Source of the DNA: Modicisalibacter sp049808615
GTDB lineage: Bacteria; Pseudomonadota; Gammaproteobacteria; Pseudomonadales; Halomonadaceae
Assembly: GCF_049808615.1 (NCBI RefSeq)
Contig: NZ_JBNCAN010000016.1
Coordinates: 1-64,000, forward strand
Direction of reading: 5' to 3'
DNA: 64,000 nt
Both the position numbers and the translations under genes were made by a program. Every line of letters starts with the position of its first letter. Positions within the stretch are counted from its first letter, which is position 1. This document shows, piece after piece, positions 53,968-64,000 of the stretch. Below the pieces are notes generated by a model, which saw only the letters and a list, made by a program, of their open reading frames with translations, made no database searches and had not been told where the DNA came from.

Positions 53968-54597
53968 ATGTCGACAATCTTTAGGCGGAGATCGCCAAGA
54001 CCAGTGAGTACCCTCTATCTGCTGCACAAGCCTTATCGGATGCTCTCCCAATTCAGCGACGATCAGGGACGAGCCACATTGAAAGAAGTGATCGACAAAC
54101 CCGGCATCTATGCCGCGGGCCGGCTCGATTATGAATCCGAAGGGTTATTGCTGCTCACGGACGACGGTCAGCTGATTCATCGCATCAGCGACCCAAAGCA
54201 CAAACAGCCCAAGACCTATTGGGTTCAGATCGAAGGCGAGCCCAATGACACAGCCATCAACGCCCTGCGCAAGGGAGTAATGCTGAAAGACGGCATGACG
54301 CGACCGGCCCAGGTCCGGCGCCTGACTGCACCCGCGGTCACCCCCCGAGAACCGCCGATTCGCCAGCGTGCCGGCGATCGTGTGAGCTGGCTGGAGATCA
54401 CCATAAACGAGGGACGCAATCGTCAGGTGCGGCGCATGACAGCGCACATCGATCATCCCACCCTACGTCTGATTCGAGTGGCCATCGGAGCCTGGCGACT
54501 GGAGGGTCTGGCCCCCGGCCAATGGCGCTGTGAAACATTGCACGCCCCCTTGAAGCGTCGCCCCTCATCACCTCGAGCCGCAAGGAGACGCTCATGA
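53968..54597 (+). CDS. rluE: 23S rRNA pseudouridine synthase RluE-like
   Basis: A protein of about 209 residues of the RsuA/RluB/E/F family. The catalytic aspartate is in AAGRLDYESEGLLLLTDDG, and EGRNRQVRRMTAHIDHPTLR is the second family motif. There is no N-terminal S4 domain, as in RluE (target U2457). Synteny icd-rluE-nudJ-mnmA supports the symbol. The start may be ATG 53968 or GTG 54004; neither has a strong site. The stop overlaps nudJ by four bases. Confidence 0.88.
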   Translation: MSTIFRRRSPRPVSTLYLLHKPYRMLSQFSDDQGRATLKEVIDKPGIYAAGRLDYESEGLLLLTDDGQLIHRISDPKHKQPKTYWVQIEGEPNDTAINALRKGVMLKDGMTRPAQVRRLTAPAVTPREPPIRQRAGDRVSWLEITINEGRNRQVRRMTAHIDHPTLRLIRVAIGAWRLEGLAPGQWRCETLHAPLKRRPSSPRAARRRS

Positions 54598-55043
54598 AAC
54601 GCTGGTCACCCCGAGTCGCTGTCGCCTCGGTCATCGAACGCAGTGGGCGCTATCTGATGGTCGAAGAAGATCGTGGCGGGCCTTTCAGCCTGTTCAATCA
54701 GCCCGCCGGTCATCTCGAGCCCGGCGAGCGCCTGACCGAAGCGGCGGTTCGTGAAACCGGCGAGGAAGCGGCTTGGCAGGTGGCCATCACGGATTATCTC
54801 GGGCTTTACATCTTCACCGCCAAGGACGGACTGGTCTTTCATAGCCACGCCTTTGTCGGCCTGCCCTTGGCCCGGCTCGGCACCACCCTGGACAAGGGGG
54901 TCGTCGCCGCGCATTGGTTGACCCTGGATGAAATCGACGACCTAAATCGCGCCGGTCGTCTGCGTAGTCCGCTGGTCATGCAACGTCTGCGGGATCTGCG
55001 CGGCGGGCGGCTTTATCCCCTCGACATCATCCACGAGCGGTGA
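54594..55043 (+). CDS. nudJ: NUDIX hydrolase, NudJ-like phosphatase
   Basis: A 149-residue NUDIX protein. The Nudix box runs from GHLEPGERLTEAAV to RETGEEAAW: the catalytic glutamates are kept, but the usual Gly near its end is Ala. NudJ hydrolyses thiamine pyrophosphate precursors and nucleoside di/triphosphates. The start overlaps the rluE stop (ATGA). Confidence 0.9.
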   Translation: MKRWSPRVAVASVIERSGRYLMVEEDRGGPFSLFNQPAGHLEPGERLTEAAVRETGEEAAWQVAITDYLGLYIFTAKDGLVFHSHAFVGLPLARLGTTLDKGVVAAHWLTLDEIDDLNRAGRLRSPLVMQRLRDLRGGRLYPLDIIHER

Positions 55044-55070
55044 CCCTCGAAGGGTCTGGTCGATTTCAGG

Positions 55071-55076
55071 TATACT
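55071..55076 (+). promoter_or_regulatory. Possible -10 element of mnmA
   Basis: TATACT in an A/T-rich stretch 55 bases before the mnmA start. No good -35 box is visible. Confidence 0.35.
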
Positions 55077-55130
55077 CTCGCGCAATCGAATTCTTCACAT
55101 ATCTCATTAGAGAGCCATCCGAGAGCGTTC

Positions 55131-56288
55131 ATGTCTCAAGTCACGGGATCTCAAACCACGAGCTCAGCGGCAACGGGAGCTGACGCCGGCAAGGTCATCG
55201 TCGGCATGTCCGGCGGCGTCGACTCCTCCGTGTCCGCATTGCTGCTGCTCGAGCAGGGCTACCAGGTCGAAGGGCTGTTCATGAAGAACTGGGACGAGGA
55301 CGACGGCACCGAATACTGCACCGCCAAGGCGGACCTGGCGGATGCTCAAGCCGTCTGTGACAAACTCGGCATCAAGCTGCATACCGCCAACTTCGCCGCC
55401 GAGTACTGGGACAACGTCTTCGAACACTTCCTCGCCGAGTACCGCGCCGGGCGGACACCCAACCCCGATATCCTGTGCAACCGCGAAATCAAGTTCAAGG
55501 TGTTCCTGGAATACGCCGAAATGCTCGGGGCCGACAAGATCGCCACCGGCCACTATGTGCGTCGCGGCGAACGCGCCAGCCGGCCGCGGCTGCTCAAGGG
55601 TCTCGATGTAAACAAGGACCAGAGCTACTTCTTGCATGCCGTGCCGGAGTCGGCGATCGCCCGCACCCTGTTTCCGGTGGGCGAACTGGAAAAGCCCCGG
55701 GTGCGAGAGCTGGCCGAGCGTCATGCGCTTGCCACTGCCAGAAAGAAGGATTCCACCGGCATCTGCTTCATCGGCGAGCGACGTTTTCGTGATTTCCTCA
55801 AACAGTATCTACCGGCCCAACCCGGGCATATCGAGACACCGGATGGCGATGTTATCGGCAAGCACCTGGGACTCATGTATTACACCTTGGGCCAACGCCA
55901 GGGGTTGGGTATCGGCGGCCTGGCCGACTATCCCGACGCACCCTGGTACGTGGCTGCCAAGAATCTCGAGCGCAACGTGCTGATCGCGGTGCAGGGCAAG
56001 CATCATCCCTTGCTTTACACCGATAGGTTGAACACCGAGGCGATGGAGTGGATCGCCGGCACGCCGCCGTCCAGTGGCATGCTCAGACTGACCGCCAAGA
56101 CCCGCTATCGCCAGGCGGATGAGGCTTGCAGCGTAAGCGTGCACGAGGACGGCAGCGTCGAAGTGACATTCGATGAGCCTCAATGGGCCGTGACACCAGG
56201 ACAGTCGTTGGTGCTCTACGACGGAGAGGTGTGCCTAGGCGGCGGTGTGATTCGTTCGGCTTGGCCGCAAGAGGCGTGTGCCGCATGA
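55131..56288 (+). CDS. mnmA: tRNA-specific 2-thiouridylase MnmA
   Basis: A 385-residue enzyme that thiolates U34 of Lys, Glu and Gln tRNAs. The PP-loop is [13 protein letters not shown]. The two catalytic cysteines are in [13 protein letters not shown] and [14 protein letters not shown] polar N-terminal extension of about 17 residues precedes the core. Its stop overlaps the hflD start (ATGA). Confidence 0.96.
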   Translation: MSQVTGSQTTSSAATGADAGKVIVGMSGGVDSSVSALLLLEQGYQVEGLFMKNWDEDDGTEYCTAKADLADAQAVCDKLGIKLHTANFAAEYWDNVFEHFLAEYRAGRTPNPDILCNREIKFKVFLEYAEMLGADKIATGHYVRRGERASRPRLLKGLDVNKDQSYFLHAVPESAIARTLFPVGELEKPRVRELAERHALATARKKDSTGICFIGERRFRDFLKQYLPAQPGHIETPDGDVIGKHLGLMYYTLGQRQGLGIGGLADYPDAPWYVAAKNLERNVLIAVQGKHHPLLYTDRLNTEAMEWIAGTPPSSGMLRLTAKTRYRQADEACSVSVHEDGSVEVTFDEPQWAVTPGQSLVLYDGEVCLGGGVIRSAWPQEACAA

Positions 56289-56923
56289 GTGTCGTTCCCT
56301 TTCAGACAGCCCCCGACGATCCCACGGCGCGTCAGGCCATTGCCCTGGCCGGTGTCTTTCAGGCGGCAGCGCTGGTCGATCAGCTGGCGCGCACCGGCCA
56401 TTGTGATGAGCGTGCCTGGCAAACGCTGATCAAGGCCACGGTGGAAACCAACCCGGAAAGCTTCGAGGCCATTTACGGCGGCCATCATAACAACCTTCGC
56501 CAGGGGCTCGAGATCCTCAATGCGGTAGTGGGCCGCGAGCGCACCGACCCCAGCGTGCTGCGCTATGGCTTCTCGCTCATGATGCTGATGCAGAAGCTGC
56601 GCAAGCAGCCTGCCATGCTGGATACCCTGGGCGAACGACTCGCCCGTGTTCAGGATCAGGCAGAGCACTTCGGCGAGACTCACGAAAACGTCATTGCCAG
56701 CCTGGGTGAACTCTACCAGAACACCATTTCCACCTTCCGTCAGCGCATCGTGGTGCAGGGCGATCCCGCGTTACTGCAACAGCGCATGATGCCGGAACGG
56801 GTACGCGCCATACTGCTGTCGGGTATTCGCTTTGCCCTGCTCTGGCATCAGCAAGGTGGCCGACGCTGGAAGCTTCTGTTTCAGCGCAGCGCGATGAAGA
56901 AATCCCTGGATCGACTGCTTTGA
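56285..56923 (+). CDS. hflD: High-frequency lysogenization protein HflD homolog
   Basis: A 212-residue all-helical membrane-associated protein. Marks: [34 protein letters not shown], and [19 protein letters not shown]. In E. coli it binds phage lambda CII; the normal host role is unclear. ATG 56285 overlaps the mnmA stop. Confidence 0.92.
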   Translation: MSVVPFQTAPDDPTARQAIALAGVFQAAALVDQLARTGHCDERAWQTLIKATVETNPESFEAIYGGHHNNLRQGLEILNAVVGRERTDPSVLRYGFSLMMLMQKLRKQPAMLDTLGERLARVQDQAEHFGETHENVIASLGELYQNTISTFRQRIVVQGDPALLQQRMMPERVRAILLSGIRFALLWHQQGGRRWKLLFQRSAMKKSLDRLL

Positions 56924-56964
56924 TTCGATTCGACCATTGACCTCTTGGACGCCAGTGTCGATGA

Positions 56965-58392
<1,428 letters not shown>

Positions 58393-59616
58393 ATGAACAG
58401 ACCAGCTTCACACGCACCTTTGACCCTGCTTGGCGGTCTCACGAGTGCCGAGTTCCTGGCAGAGTACTGGCAGAAAAAACCGCTGCTGATCCGTGGTGCC
58501 TTCCCCGGTTTCGTCTCGCCCCTTTCCCCGGACGAGCTGGCCGGTCTGGCCTGCGAGGACGGCATCGAGGCACGGCTGGTAGAAGAGCATGGCAAGGATG
58601 CAAACGGCGTCGATAAACCCTGGCGGGTCAGCCACGGCCCTTTCGATGAGGCCACCTTTGCGCGCCTGCCGAAATGCGACTGGACGCTGCTGGTTCAGGC
58701 CGTGGATCACTATGTGCCGGAAGTCAACGCGCTGCTCGAGCACTTCCACTTCCTGCCCCGCTGGCGACTCGACGACATCATGATCAGCTACGCGCCGCCC
58801 GGCGGTAGCGTCGGACCTCATGTCGATCAGTATGATGTCTTTCTACTCCAGGCCAGCGGCACGCGGCACTGGCAGCTTGGTGGCAAGGTCGCCGACGATG
58901 CCCCGATCATTCGCGGCATCGATCTGCGTATCCTCGAGCGCTTCAAGGTTCAGCCAGATCAGGAGTGGCTGCTCGAGCCCGGCGACATGCTCTATCTCCC
59001 GCCGGGCATGGCCCATCATGGCGTCAGCAAATCCTCTGATTGCATGACCTTCTCCGTGGGTTTTCGCGCCCTGTCCGCGGACGAGTCCATCACCTCCTTT
59101 GCCGACTACTTGGGGGAACAGCTTCCGAACTCACGACGTTATGGCGATCCCGATCTCAGCCCCCCAACCCACCCGGGAGAAATCGATGATGCCGCCATCG
59201 CACGCATGCGCGCATTGATTCTGAATACCCTGGACGATCCTGAGCAGATGCTGCAGTGGTTCGGTCGCGCCATGACACAGCCCAAATATCCCGATCAATT
59301 GATCGGTGCCGAGTCGCCCACGGTCATCGCCCACCTTGTTGCCGAGTTACAGGAAGGCACTCTGCTCGAACGTACCCTGGGGTCGCGTTTTGCCTATCGC
59401 GATCATGGCAATTCAAGGGCCACGCTCTTCGTCGATGGCGATGGCCTGACCTGTGAAACTGGCCTTGCCGTTCTGCTGGCCGGCGATCGACCGATCGATG
59501 CCGATGCCCTGGATCACCCCGGCAGTGCCGAGCTGCTCGTTCAGTTGCTCGATCGAGGCAGTCTGTGCTGGCCATACGCGGATGACGAGCACGAAGAGGA
59601 AGACGAACACCCATGA
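58393..59616 (+). CDS. roxA: 50S ribosomal protein L16 arginine hydroxylase (JmjC fold)
   Basis: A 407-residue Fe(II)/2-oxoglutarate oxygenase of the YcfD/RoxA group. The iron ligands are in GPHVDQYDVFLLQ (His, Asp) and GMAHHGVS (His). The C-terminal dimerisation and winged-helix parts follow. It hydroxylates an Arg of L16 in E. coli. The start lacks a ribosome-binding site; the ATG repeats upstream may load ribosomes by coupling. Its stop overlaps the next gene (ATGA). Confidence 0.92.
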   Translation: MNRPASHAPLTLLGGLTSAEFLAEYWQKKPLLIRGAFPGFVSPLSPDELAGLACEDGIEARLVEEHGKDANGVDKPWRVSHGPFDEATFARLPKCDWTLLVQAVDHYVPEVNALLEHFHFLPRWRLDDIMISYAPPGGSVGPHVDQYDVFLLQASGTRHWQLGGKVADDAPIIRGIDLRILERFKVQPDQEWLLEPGDMLYLPPGMAHHGVSKSSDCMTFSVGFRALSADESITSFADYLGEQLPNSRRYGDPDLSPPTHPGEIDDAAIARMRALILNTLDDPEQMLQWFGRAMTQPKYPDQLIGAESPTVIAHLVAELQEGTLLERTLGSRFAYRDHGNSRATLFVDGDGLTCETGLAVLLAGDRPIDADALDHPGSAELLVQLLDRGSLCWPYADDEHEEEDEHP

Positions 59617-60050
59617 CGCCCGAAACCGCTGTCGAGATTCACCAAGGTGATTGGACACGCCTGGGCGAGCAGGCCAGCGATATCCGCCGACGCGTCTTCA
59701 TCGAAGAACAAGCGGTGCCTCAGGAAGAGGAGTGGGATGGTCGCGACCCACAGTGTCTGCATTTTCTCGCCTACCGCAAAGGCCATGCCATCGGCACGGC
59801 GCGCCTGCTACCGGACGGTCATATTGGCCGGGTGGCGGTACTGAAAGAGGCGCGCGGCCAAGGTATTGGCGAGCAGTTGATGCAGGCCGCCATTGACGCA
59901 GCACAGCGACGTGGTGACCGCGAGATTCTGCTGGATGCCCAGATACAGGCTCTGAACTTTTATCGCAAATTGGGTTTTGACGTCTTTGGAGACGAGTTTC
60001 TCGACGCCGGAATACCGCATCGCAGCATGAGACTCTCCCTAAACGACTAG
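59613..60050 (+). CDS. GNAT family N-acetyltransferase, ElaA-like
   Basis: A 145-residue GNAT enzyme. Motif A is RVAVLKEARGQGIGEQLM, followed by FYRKLGFDVFGDEF; the N-terminal RRRVFIEEQAVPQEEEWDG matches the ElaA-type acyltransferase group. Substrate unknown. It overlaps roxA by four bases and ends the operon. Confidence 0.9.
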   Translation: MTPETAVEIHQGDWTRLGEQASDIRRRVFIEEQAVPQEEEWDGRDPQCLHFLAYRKGHAIGTARLLPDGHIGRVAVLKEARGQGIGEQLMQAAIDAAQRRGDREILLDAQIQALNFYRKLGFDVFGDEFLDAGIPHRSMRLSLND

Positions 60051-60080
60051 TCACACTCCCCACGATCCCTGTCTTGGAAA

Positions 60081-60129
60081 TTTGACTACAAGGGCAAGCA
60101 TGAACTCCTCTTCGTGTAGTCAAACTACA
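60081..60129 (+). promoter_or_regulatory. Operator-like palindromes upstream of aceA
   Basis: TGTAGT-CAA-ACTACA (60115-60129) is a perfect 6-3-6 palindrome. A further inverted copy of its left part, TTTGACTACA, is at 60081-60090, giving 10-base arms 24 bases apart. The palindrome resembles RpiR-family sites (HexR/RccR type), which control carbon metabolism including aceA in Pseudomonas. Confidence 0.5.
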
Positions 60130-60454
60130 ACGCTCCCTACCCCTAAATAATAATTGTTGAAGCCTGTCACCTTGGGTGATAGTGCTATATATGACAAGAT
60201 CGAAGCATCGGCGGATCAAGCATGTAGTGGCTACCTCTAGGCGCCATTGATTAACCGGATTTCAACTTGTCTCCTGCGCATCCACCTTAACCAAGCATCA
60301 CACCGGTGGCTGCAAAGGAATCGCGGCTTCGCTGGTGCAGCATGACATCAAGCAGCATTCTGCACCGATTGGTTGTCGCAGCGCATCCAGACGGGTGCGT
60401 GCGACTGCCTTGAATCGCCCAAGAGATATTTTCCTACTGATGAAGGATGACTCC
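60130..60454 (+). other. aceA leader region
   Basis: About 325 bases without a convincing gene. A TATATAT stretch near 60188 could be a -10 element. An in-frame extension of aceA to 60335 exists but has no ribosome-binding site. Confidence 0.35.
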
Positions 60455-62053
60455 ATGTCAGCATTCCAAGACGAGATCAAGGCTATTGCCCAACTGCGTG
60501 AGGCCCAAGCAGGCAAATGGGAAGGTATCAATCCTCAGCACGCCGCTCGCATGCGACTCCAGAATCGCTTCAAGACCGGGCTGGAGATTGCCAAGCACAC
60601 CGCGAAAATCATGCGGGAGGACATGGCCGCCTATGATGCGGACAGCGCTCAGTACACCCAGTCCCTGGGTTGCTGGCACGGTTTCATTGGCCAGCAGAAA
60701 CTGATCTCCATCAAGAAGCATTTTGGCACCACCAAGCGCCGCTACCTCTATCTGTCGGGCTGGATGGTGGCCGCCCTGCGCTCCGAATTCGGTCCCCTGC
60801 CCGACCAATCGATGCATGAGAAGACGGCGGTCCCGGCTCTGATCGAAGAGCTCTACACCTTCTTGAAGCAAGCTGACGCCTGGGAACTCAATCACCTGTT
60901 CCGCAGCCTGGAAGAAGCCCAGCAAGCCGGCAACGACGTGAAGGTCAAGGAAATCGAAAGCAAGATCGATGGTTTCGAGACCCATGTGGTGCCGATCATC
61001 GCCGACATCGATGCGGGCTTTGGTAACGAGGAAGCCACCTATCTACTGGCGAAAAAGATGATCGAGGCTGGCGCCTGTGCCATCCAGCTCGAAAATCAGG
61101 TCTCCGACGTCAAGCAGTGCGGCCACCAGGATGGCAAGGTCACCGTGCCCCATGCCGAGTTCCTGGCCAAGATCAACGCCGTGCGCTATGCCTTCCTGGA
61201 ACTGGGGGTCGACGACGGTGTGATCGTGGCACGTACCGATTCCTTGGGTGCGGGCCTGACTCAGCAGATCGCCGTGACCAATGAACCGGGCGACCTGGGC
61301 GATCAGTACAACAGCTTCCTCGATGGCGACGAGATCGCAAGTGCCGACGACATCAATAACGGCGATGTGGTGCTCAAGCAAAATGGCAAGCTGATCAAGC
61401 CCAAGCGCTTGGCCAGCGGTCTGTACCAATTCAAGAAAGGCAGCGGCGAAGATCGGGTCGTGCTGGACTGCATCACCAGCCTGCAACATGGCGCGGACCT
61501 GCTGTGGATCGAGACCGAGAAGCCCCATGTGGGACAGATCGCCGGCATGGTCAATCGCATCCGCGAGGCAGTGCCCAATGCCAAGCTCGTCTACAACAAC
61601 AGCCCGTCCTTCAACTGGACGCTGAATTTCCGCCAGCAAGTGTTCGATGCCTGGGAACAGGAAGGCAAGGACGTCTCAAACTACGACCGTGCCAACCTGA
61701 TGAGTGTCGAATATGACGATACCGAACTGGCTACGGTAGCGGATCGCTGGACCCGCAACTTCCAGAAGGATGCGTCTCGTGAAGCAGGTATCTTCCATCA
61801 CCTGATCACGCTGCCGACCTATCACACCGCCGCCCTGTCCACTGACAATCTGGCCAAGGGCTACTTCGGTGACGAAGGCATGCTGGCCTACGTGGCCGGA
61901 GTGCAGCGCAAGGAGATCCGCGAGGGCATCGCCACCGTCAAGCATCAGGACATGGCCGGCTCCAACCTGGGTGATGACCATAAGGAGTTCTTCTCCGGCG
62001 AAGGCGCCCTCAAGGCGGGCGGCAAGGACAACACCATGGGCCAGTTCGGTTAA
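60455..62053 (+). CDS. aceA: Isocitrate lyase (long Pseudomonas-type)
   Basis: A 532-residue glyoxylate-shunt enzyme that splits isocitrate. The catalytic motif reads KQCGHQDGK (near residue 222), as in the long Pseudomonas aeruginosa form, with LYNN-like VYNNSPSFNW near residue 385. It has insertions that the E. coli enzyme (434 residues) lacks. ATG 60455 follows GAAGGA. A strong terminator lies 100 bases after the stop. Confidence 0.96.
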   Translation: MSAFQDEIKAIAQLREAQAGKWEGINPQHAARMRLQNRFKTGLEIAKHTAKIMREDMAAYDADSAQYTQSLGCWHGFIGQQKLISIKKHFGTTKRRYLYLSGWMVAALRSEFGPLPDQSMHEKTAVPALIEELYTFLKQADAWELNHLFRSLEEAQQAGNDVKVKEIESKIDGFETHVVPIIADIDAGFGNEEATYLLAKKMIEAGACAIQLENQVSDVKQCGHQDGKVTVPHAEFLAKINAVRYAFLELGVDDGVIVARTDSLGAGLTQQIAVTNEPGDLGDQYNSFLDGDEIASADDINNGDVVLKQNGKLIKPKRLASGLYQFKKGSGEDRVVLDCITSLQHGADLLWIETEKPHVGQIAGMVNRIREAVPNAKLVYNNSPSFNWTLNFRQQVFDAWEQEGKDVSNYDRANLMSVEYDDTELATVADRWTRNFQKDASREAGIFHHLITLPTYHTAALSTDNLAKGYFGDEGMLAYVAGVQRKEIREGIATVKHQDMAGSNLGDDHKEFFSGEGALKAGGKDNTMGQFG

Positions 62054-62152
62054 GAGTGTTTTTCCAAACGCGTATATCGAATAGAGCTGGGGGGGGGCGC
62101 TCAACTTCCAGCAAGTAATGTAGTGGGCTCTGCGTCCGACTAGCCATTGCAG

Positions 62153-62177
62153 GGGAGGCTCTTCGCCTCCCTTTTTT
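62153..62177 (+). terminator. Rho-independent terminator of aceA
   Basis: Stem GGGAGGC / GCCTCCC with a five-base loop, followed by TTTTTT. The other roughly 275 bases between aceA and the next gene hold no gene I can support; a run of eight G lies near 62090. Confidence 0.93.
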
Positions 62178-62353
62178 ATTGTTCGTTTTGTGGCTTTCTT
62201 TGCCATTCAGACCAACAACGGGACGCAGGCTCCGTCTCTCATCGCACCAAACTCCAGACCTGTAGTCTATTAATGAGTAGCCAATCCAGACCATTCGCGT
62301 TAAACTTCTAACAAAACACTGTTTCTAAACAAATCCATCTTGGAGATCAAGCC

Positions 62354-62827
62354 ATGAAGCTGACGCGTTATCTCCCTGTCATCGCATTGGGAATCTTGAC
62401 GTTAGGGGGCTGTGCCAACAGCGACATCTACTCCGGTGATACGTATCGGGGTAGCCAGGCCAAAACTGGTCAGACAGTAACTTACGGCACCATCCAGGCG
62501 TTGCGCCCGGTAAGCATCCAGGCCGACGATCAGAATAGCGGTGTGCTTGGTGGGCTCGGTGGCGCAGTCATGGGTGGCCTGCTGGGCAATCAGATCGGTG
62601 GCGGCTCGGGCAGGACCATCGCCACGGCGGCCGGCGCCATCGGCGGTAGTGTTGCGGGCAAGAAGATCGAGGATAGCGCCAATCGAGTCAATGCGGTAGA
62701 GATGGAGATTCGTCGCGAGACCGGTGATACGGTGATCGTGGTCCAGAAAGCCGACCGGGACTGGCAAGTGGGCCAGCGCGTACGTCTGATAGGCAACGGT
62801 GCCAACATGAGCGTGGCGCCCTATTGA
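62354..62827 (+). CDS. Glycine-zipper 2TM lipoprotein (SlyB/Pcp-like)
   Basis: A 157-residue outer-membrane lipoprotein. The lipobox is LTLGGC (Cys near residue 20). The glycine zipper GGLGGAVMGGLLGNQIGGG and AAGAIGGSVAGKK spans residues about 68-105, and the C-terminal soluble part ends VGQRVRLIGNG. Related proteins support envelope integrity under stress. TTGGAGA precedes ATG 62354. Confidence 0.9.
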   Translation: MKLTRYLPVIALGILTLGGCANSDIYSGDTYRGSQAKTGQTVTYGTIQALRPVSIQADDQNSGVLGGLGGAVMGGLLGNQIGGGSGRTIATAAGAIGGSVAGKKIEDSANRVNAVEMEIRRETGDTVIVVQKADRDWQVGQRVRLIGNGANMSVAPY

Positions 62828-62876
62828 TTCGAGATAGCCGCTGATTCAAGGAGATCGCGGCCCATGGCCCATGAAC

Positions 62877-62906
62877 AACAACCTCGCCATCATAGGCGAG
62901 GTTGTT
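62877..62906. terminator. Stem-loop between lipoprotein and small membrane protein genes
   Basis: A perfect 12-bp stem (AACAACCTCGCC / GGCGAGGTTGTT) with a six-base loop between convergent genes. The U-run is short. Confidence 0.75.
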
Positions 62907-62949
62907 GATTACAGACGGATGGGTGATGCAACGAAAACCGTTTGAGCCA

Positions 62950-63228
62950 TCAGTGCGCCTTGGCGAGCCCCCAGCGCACCAGCTTGGTAATGCCCCAGAC
63001 GATCAGTGCCAGCAGTAGCAGCGTCATCAACATGGAAATCGGCTTGACGACAAAGGTGGCGCCCAGCACTGCCAGCGCGATACCCCAGATCCAGCGGTCA
63101 TCACGACTGCTCTTGAATGCCGCAGGCATCTTGCGCTCGAAGAAATTTCCCAAACCGCCGTCCCAGCCTCTCAGCGTCAGTGTCAGAATCAGGGCGAAGA
63201 CAATCAGCCAAATCAAGGTCACGGTCAT
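62950..63228 (-). CDS. Small membrane protein of unknown function
   Basis: A 92-residue protein with three hydrophobic segments (VTLIWLIVFALILTLTL; WIWGIALAVLGATFVV; MLMTLLLLALIVWGI) and a polar loop GGLGNFFERKMPAAF. AGGAG stands before ATG 63228; a longer frame to 63273 has none. No family recognised. Confidence 0.7.
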   Translation of the reverse strand: MTVTLIWLIVFALILTLTLRGWDGGLGNFFERKMPAAFKSSRDDRWIWGIALAVLGATFVVKPISMLMTLLLLALIVWGITKLVRWGLAKAH

Positions 63229-63474
63229 GGCATTACTCCTAGAGTTAGGACAGCAGAATAAAGTGGCGTTCAAAATGTGACGGCAGGGTACTCCAGGCCT
63301 TCTTATCCGCGCAATAGCGATAGGCGCCCTCTCACCCCGACCGCTTGCAGGATCACCCTTGAATCATCGTCATCCAAACCCTGCTGCACATGAAAATTCT
63401 TTGCGACTCCTGACAGACCATTGATTGGCACGTTACCATGAGAAGTACATATTTTATCGAAAGGTCCATCACAA

Positions 63475-63957
63475 ATGCAGATTGCGCAAAATTCCGTTGT
63501 TGCATTCCACTACACGCTGACCAATGATGCCGGTGAGGTATTGGACAGCTCGGAAGGTCGCGAGCCACTGACCTATCTTCACGGTTCCGGCAATATCATT
63601 CCGGGTCTGGAGAAGGAGCTGGAAGGACGTGAGAATGGTGAAAAACTGCAAGTGACCGTCACACCAGAAGAAGGCTACGGCGAAAATCAGCCTGCGCTGG
63701 TGCAGGAAGTGCCGCGTGATGCCTTCCAGGGTGTCGAATCCGTTGAGCCGGGCATGCAGTTTCAGGCTCAGACCCAAGGCGGGCCGCTGATGGTTACCGT
63801 GACCAGTGTAGAAGGCGATACCGTTACGGTCGATGGTAATCATCCGCTGGCAGGTCAGAAATTGAACTTCGATGTCAAAATTGCGGAAGTGCGCGAAGCG
63901 ACTGAAGAAGAAGTCGAGCATGGCCACGTGCACGGTGAAGGCGGACATCAGCACTGA
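63475..63957 (+). CDS. slyD: FKBP-type peptidyl-prolyl isomerase, SlyD-like
   Basis: A 160-residue cytoplasmic folding helper. The FKBP strand is VVAFHYTLTNDAGEVLDSSE, then GSGNIIPGLEKELEG; the inserted-in-flap chaperone domain lies at residues about 70-125. The His-rich tail (HGHVHGEGGHQH) should bind nickel or other metals but is shorter than in E. coli SlyD. The gene has its own 246-base upstream region. The nearest start signal before ATG 63475 is weak. Confidence 0.9.
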   Translation: MQIAQNSVVAFHYTLTNDAGEVLDSSEGREPLTYLHGSGNIIPGLEKELEGRENGEKLQVTVTPEEGYGENQPALVQEVPRDAFQGVESVEPGMQFQAQTQGGPLMVTVTSVEGDTVTVDGNHPLAGQKLNFDVKIAEVREATEEEVEHGHVHGEGGHQH

Positions 63958-63965
63958 TCATCCTG

Positions 63966-63991
63966 CCTCACCCTCTTCGATAGTGGTGAGG
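63966..63991 (+). terminator. Stem-loop after the SlyD-like gene
   Basis: Stem CCTCACC / GGTGAGG with a 12-base loop just after the stop codon; the sequence beyond the loop is at the window edge. Confidence 0.55.
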
Positions 63992-64000
63992 TGCGAAGCA

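Noticed and set aside
62085..62100. Run of eight G after aceA
   Set aside because: A homopolymer in noncoding DNA between a stop and a terminator; slippage there would have no coding effect, and it may be a sequencing artefact.

Overview
The window looks like chromosomal DNA from a moderately GC-rich gammaproteobacterium of the Halomonas group. This is inferred from the BCCT osmolyte carrier, the large 1612-residue NAD-glutamate dehydrogenase, the 532-residue Pseudomonas-type isocitrate lyase, and gene orders shared with Enterobacteria and Pseudomonads (icd-rluE-nudJ-mnmA-hflD-purB; ftsK-lolA-rarA; clpS-clpA-infA-aat). I found no rRNA, tRNA, CRISPR array, insertion sequence or prophage.

Region 1 (1-22.9 kb) is accessory. 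After a BCCT transporter comes a run of small enzyme-like genes: four to five VOC/glyoxalase-fold proteins, two YCII/DGPF proteins, DUF899, DUF1428, DUF1772, a lipoprotein-like alpha/beta hydrolase, a membrane-anchored nucleoside hydrolase, an RND efflux pair, a BTAD-hydrolase fusion and a homocysteine methyltransferase-like protein. In their midst sits an ECF sigma factor of the ECF42 type (sigma2/sigma4 plus a long TPR-like C-terminus). Several genes here are relics: a RibD/DHFR-like stub, a frameshifted MFS pump, an AAC(3)-I-like acetyltransferase with a frameshift and a deleted CoA-binding motif, and a DUF1428 stub.

The main result is a recurring bipartite sequence, about TGTCGA - 17 nt - CGTCGT. 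It lies upstream of the sigma-factor operon, the YCII operon, the dead MFS gene, DUF1428 and (divergently, spacer 18) the DHFR stub/VOC operon. Weaker copies lie upstream of the DUF1428 stub and the RND efflux operon. At 6394 and 8094 the boxes and the ribosome-binding site stand at exactly the same distance from the start codon, while the sequence between them differs. This resembles the promoter described for ECF42 sigma factors, so I propose an autoregulated ECF42 regulon covering about 16 kb.

Region 2 (22.9-37.8 kb) is housekeeping: MOSC protein, pdxB, a WGR-like protein, glutaredoxin, rlmKL, rmf, pyrD, a secreted tandem beta-sandwich protein, gdhB, trmA and murI. Region 3 (38-47.6 kb) holds a LexA-controlled umuDC operon whose UmuD lacks both catalytic residues, a hemerythrin-like protein without most of its histidine ligands, rarA, a phospholipase D lipoprotein, lolA and ftsK. 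Region 4 (47.7-52.5 kb) is a compact N-degron module (aat, bpt, infA, clpA, clpS). Region 5 (52.6-64 kb) contains icd, rluE-nudJ-mnmA-hflD-purB-roxA-GNAT, aceA with an RpiR-type (RccR/HexR-like) palindrome upstream, a glycine-zipper lipoprotein, a small membrane protein and a SlyD-like prolyl isomerase. Icd and AceA compete for isocitrate, and both lie in this last block.
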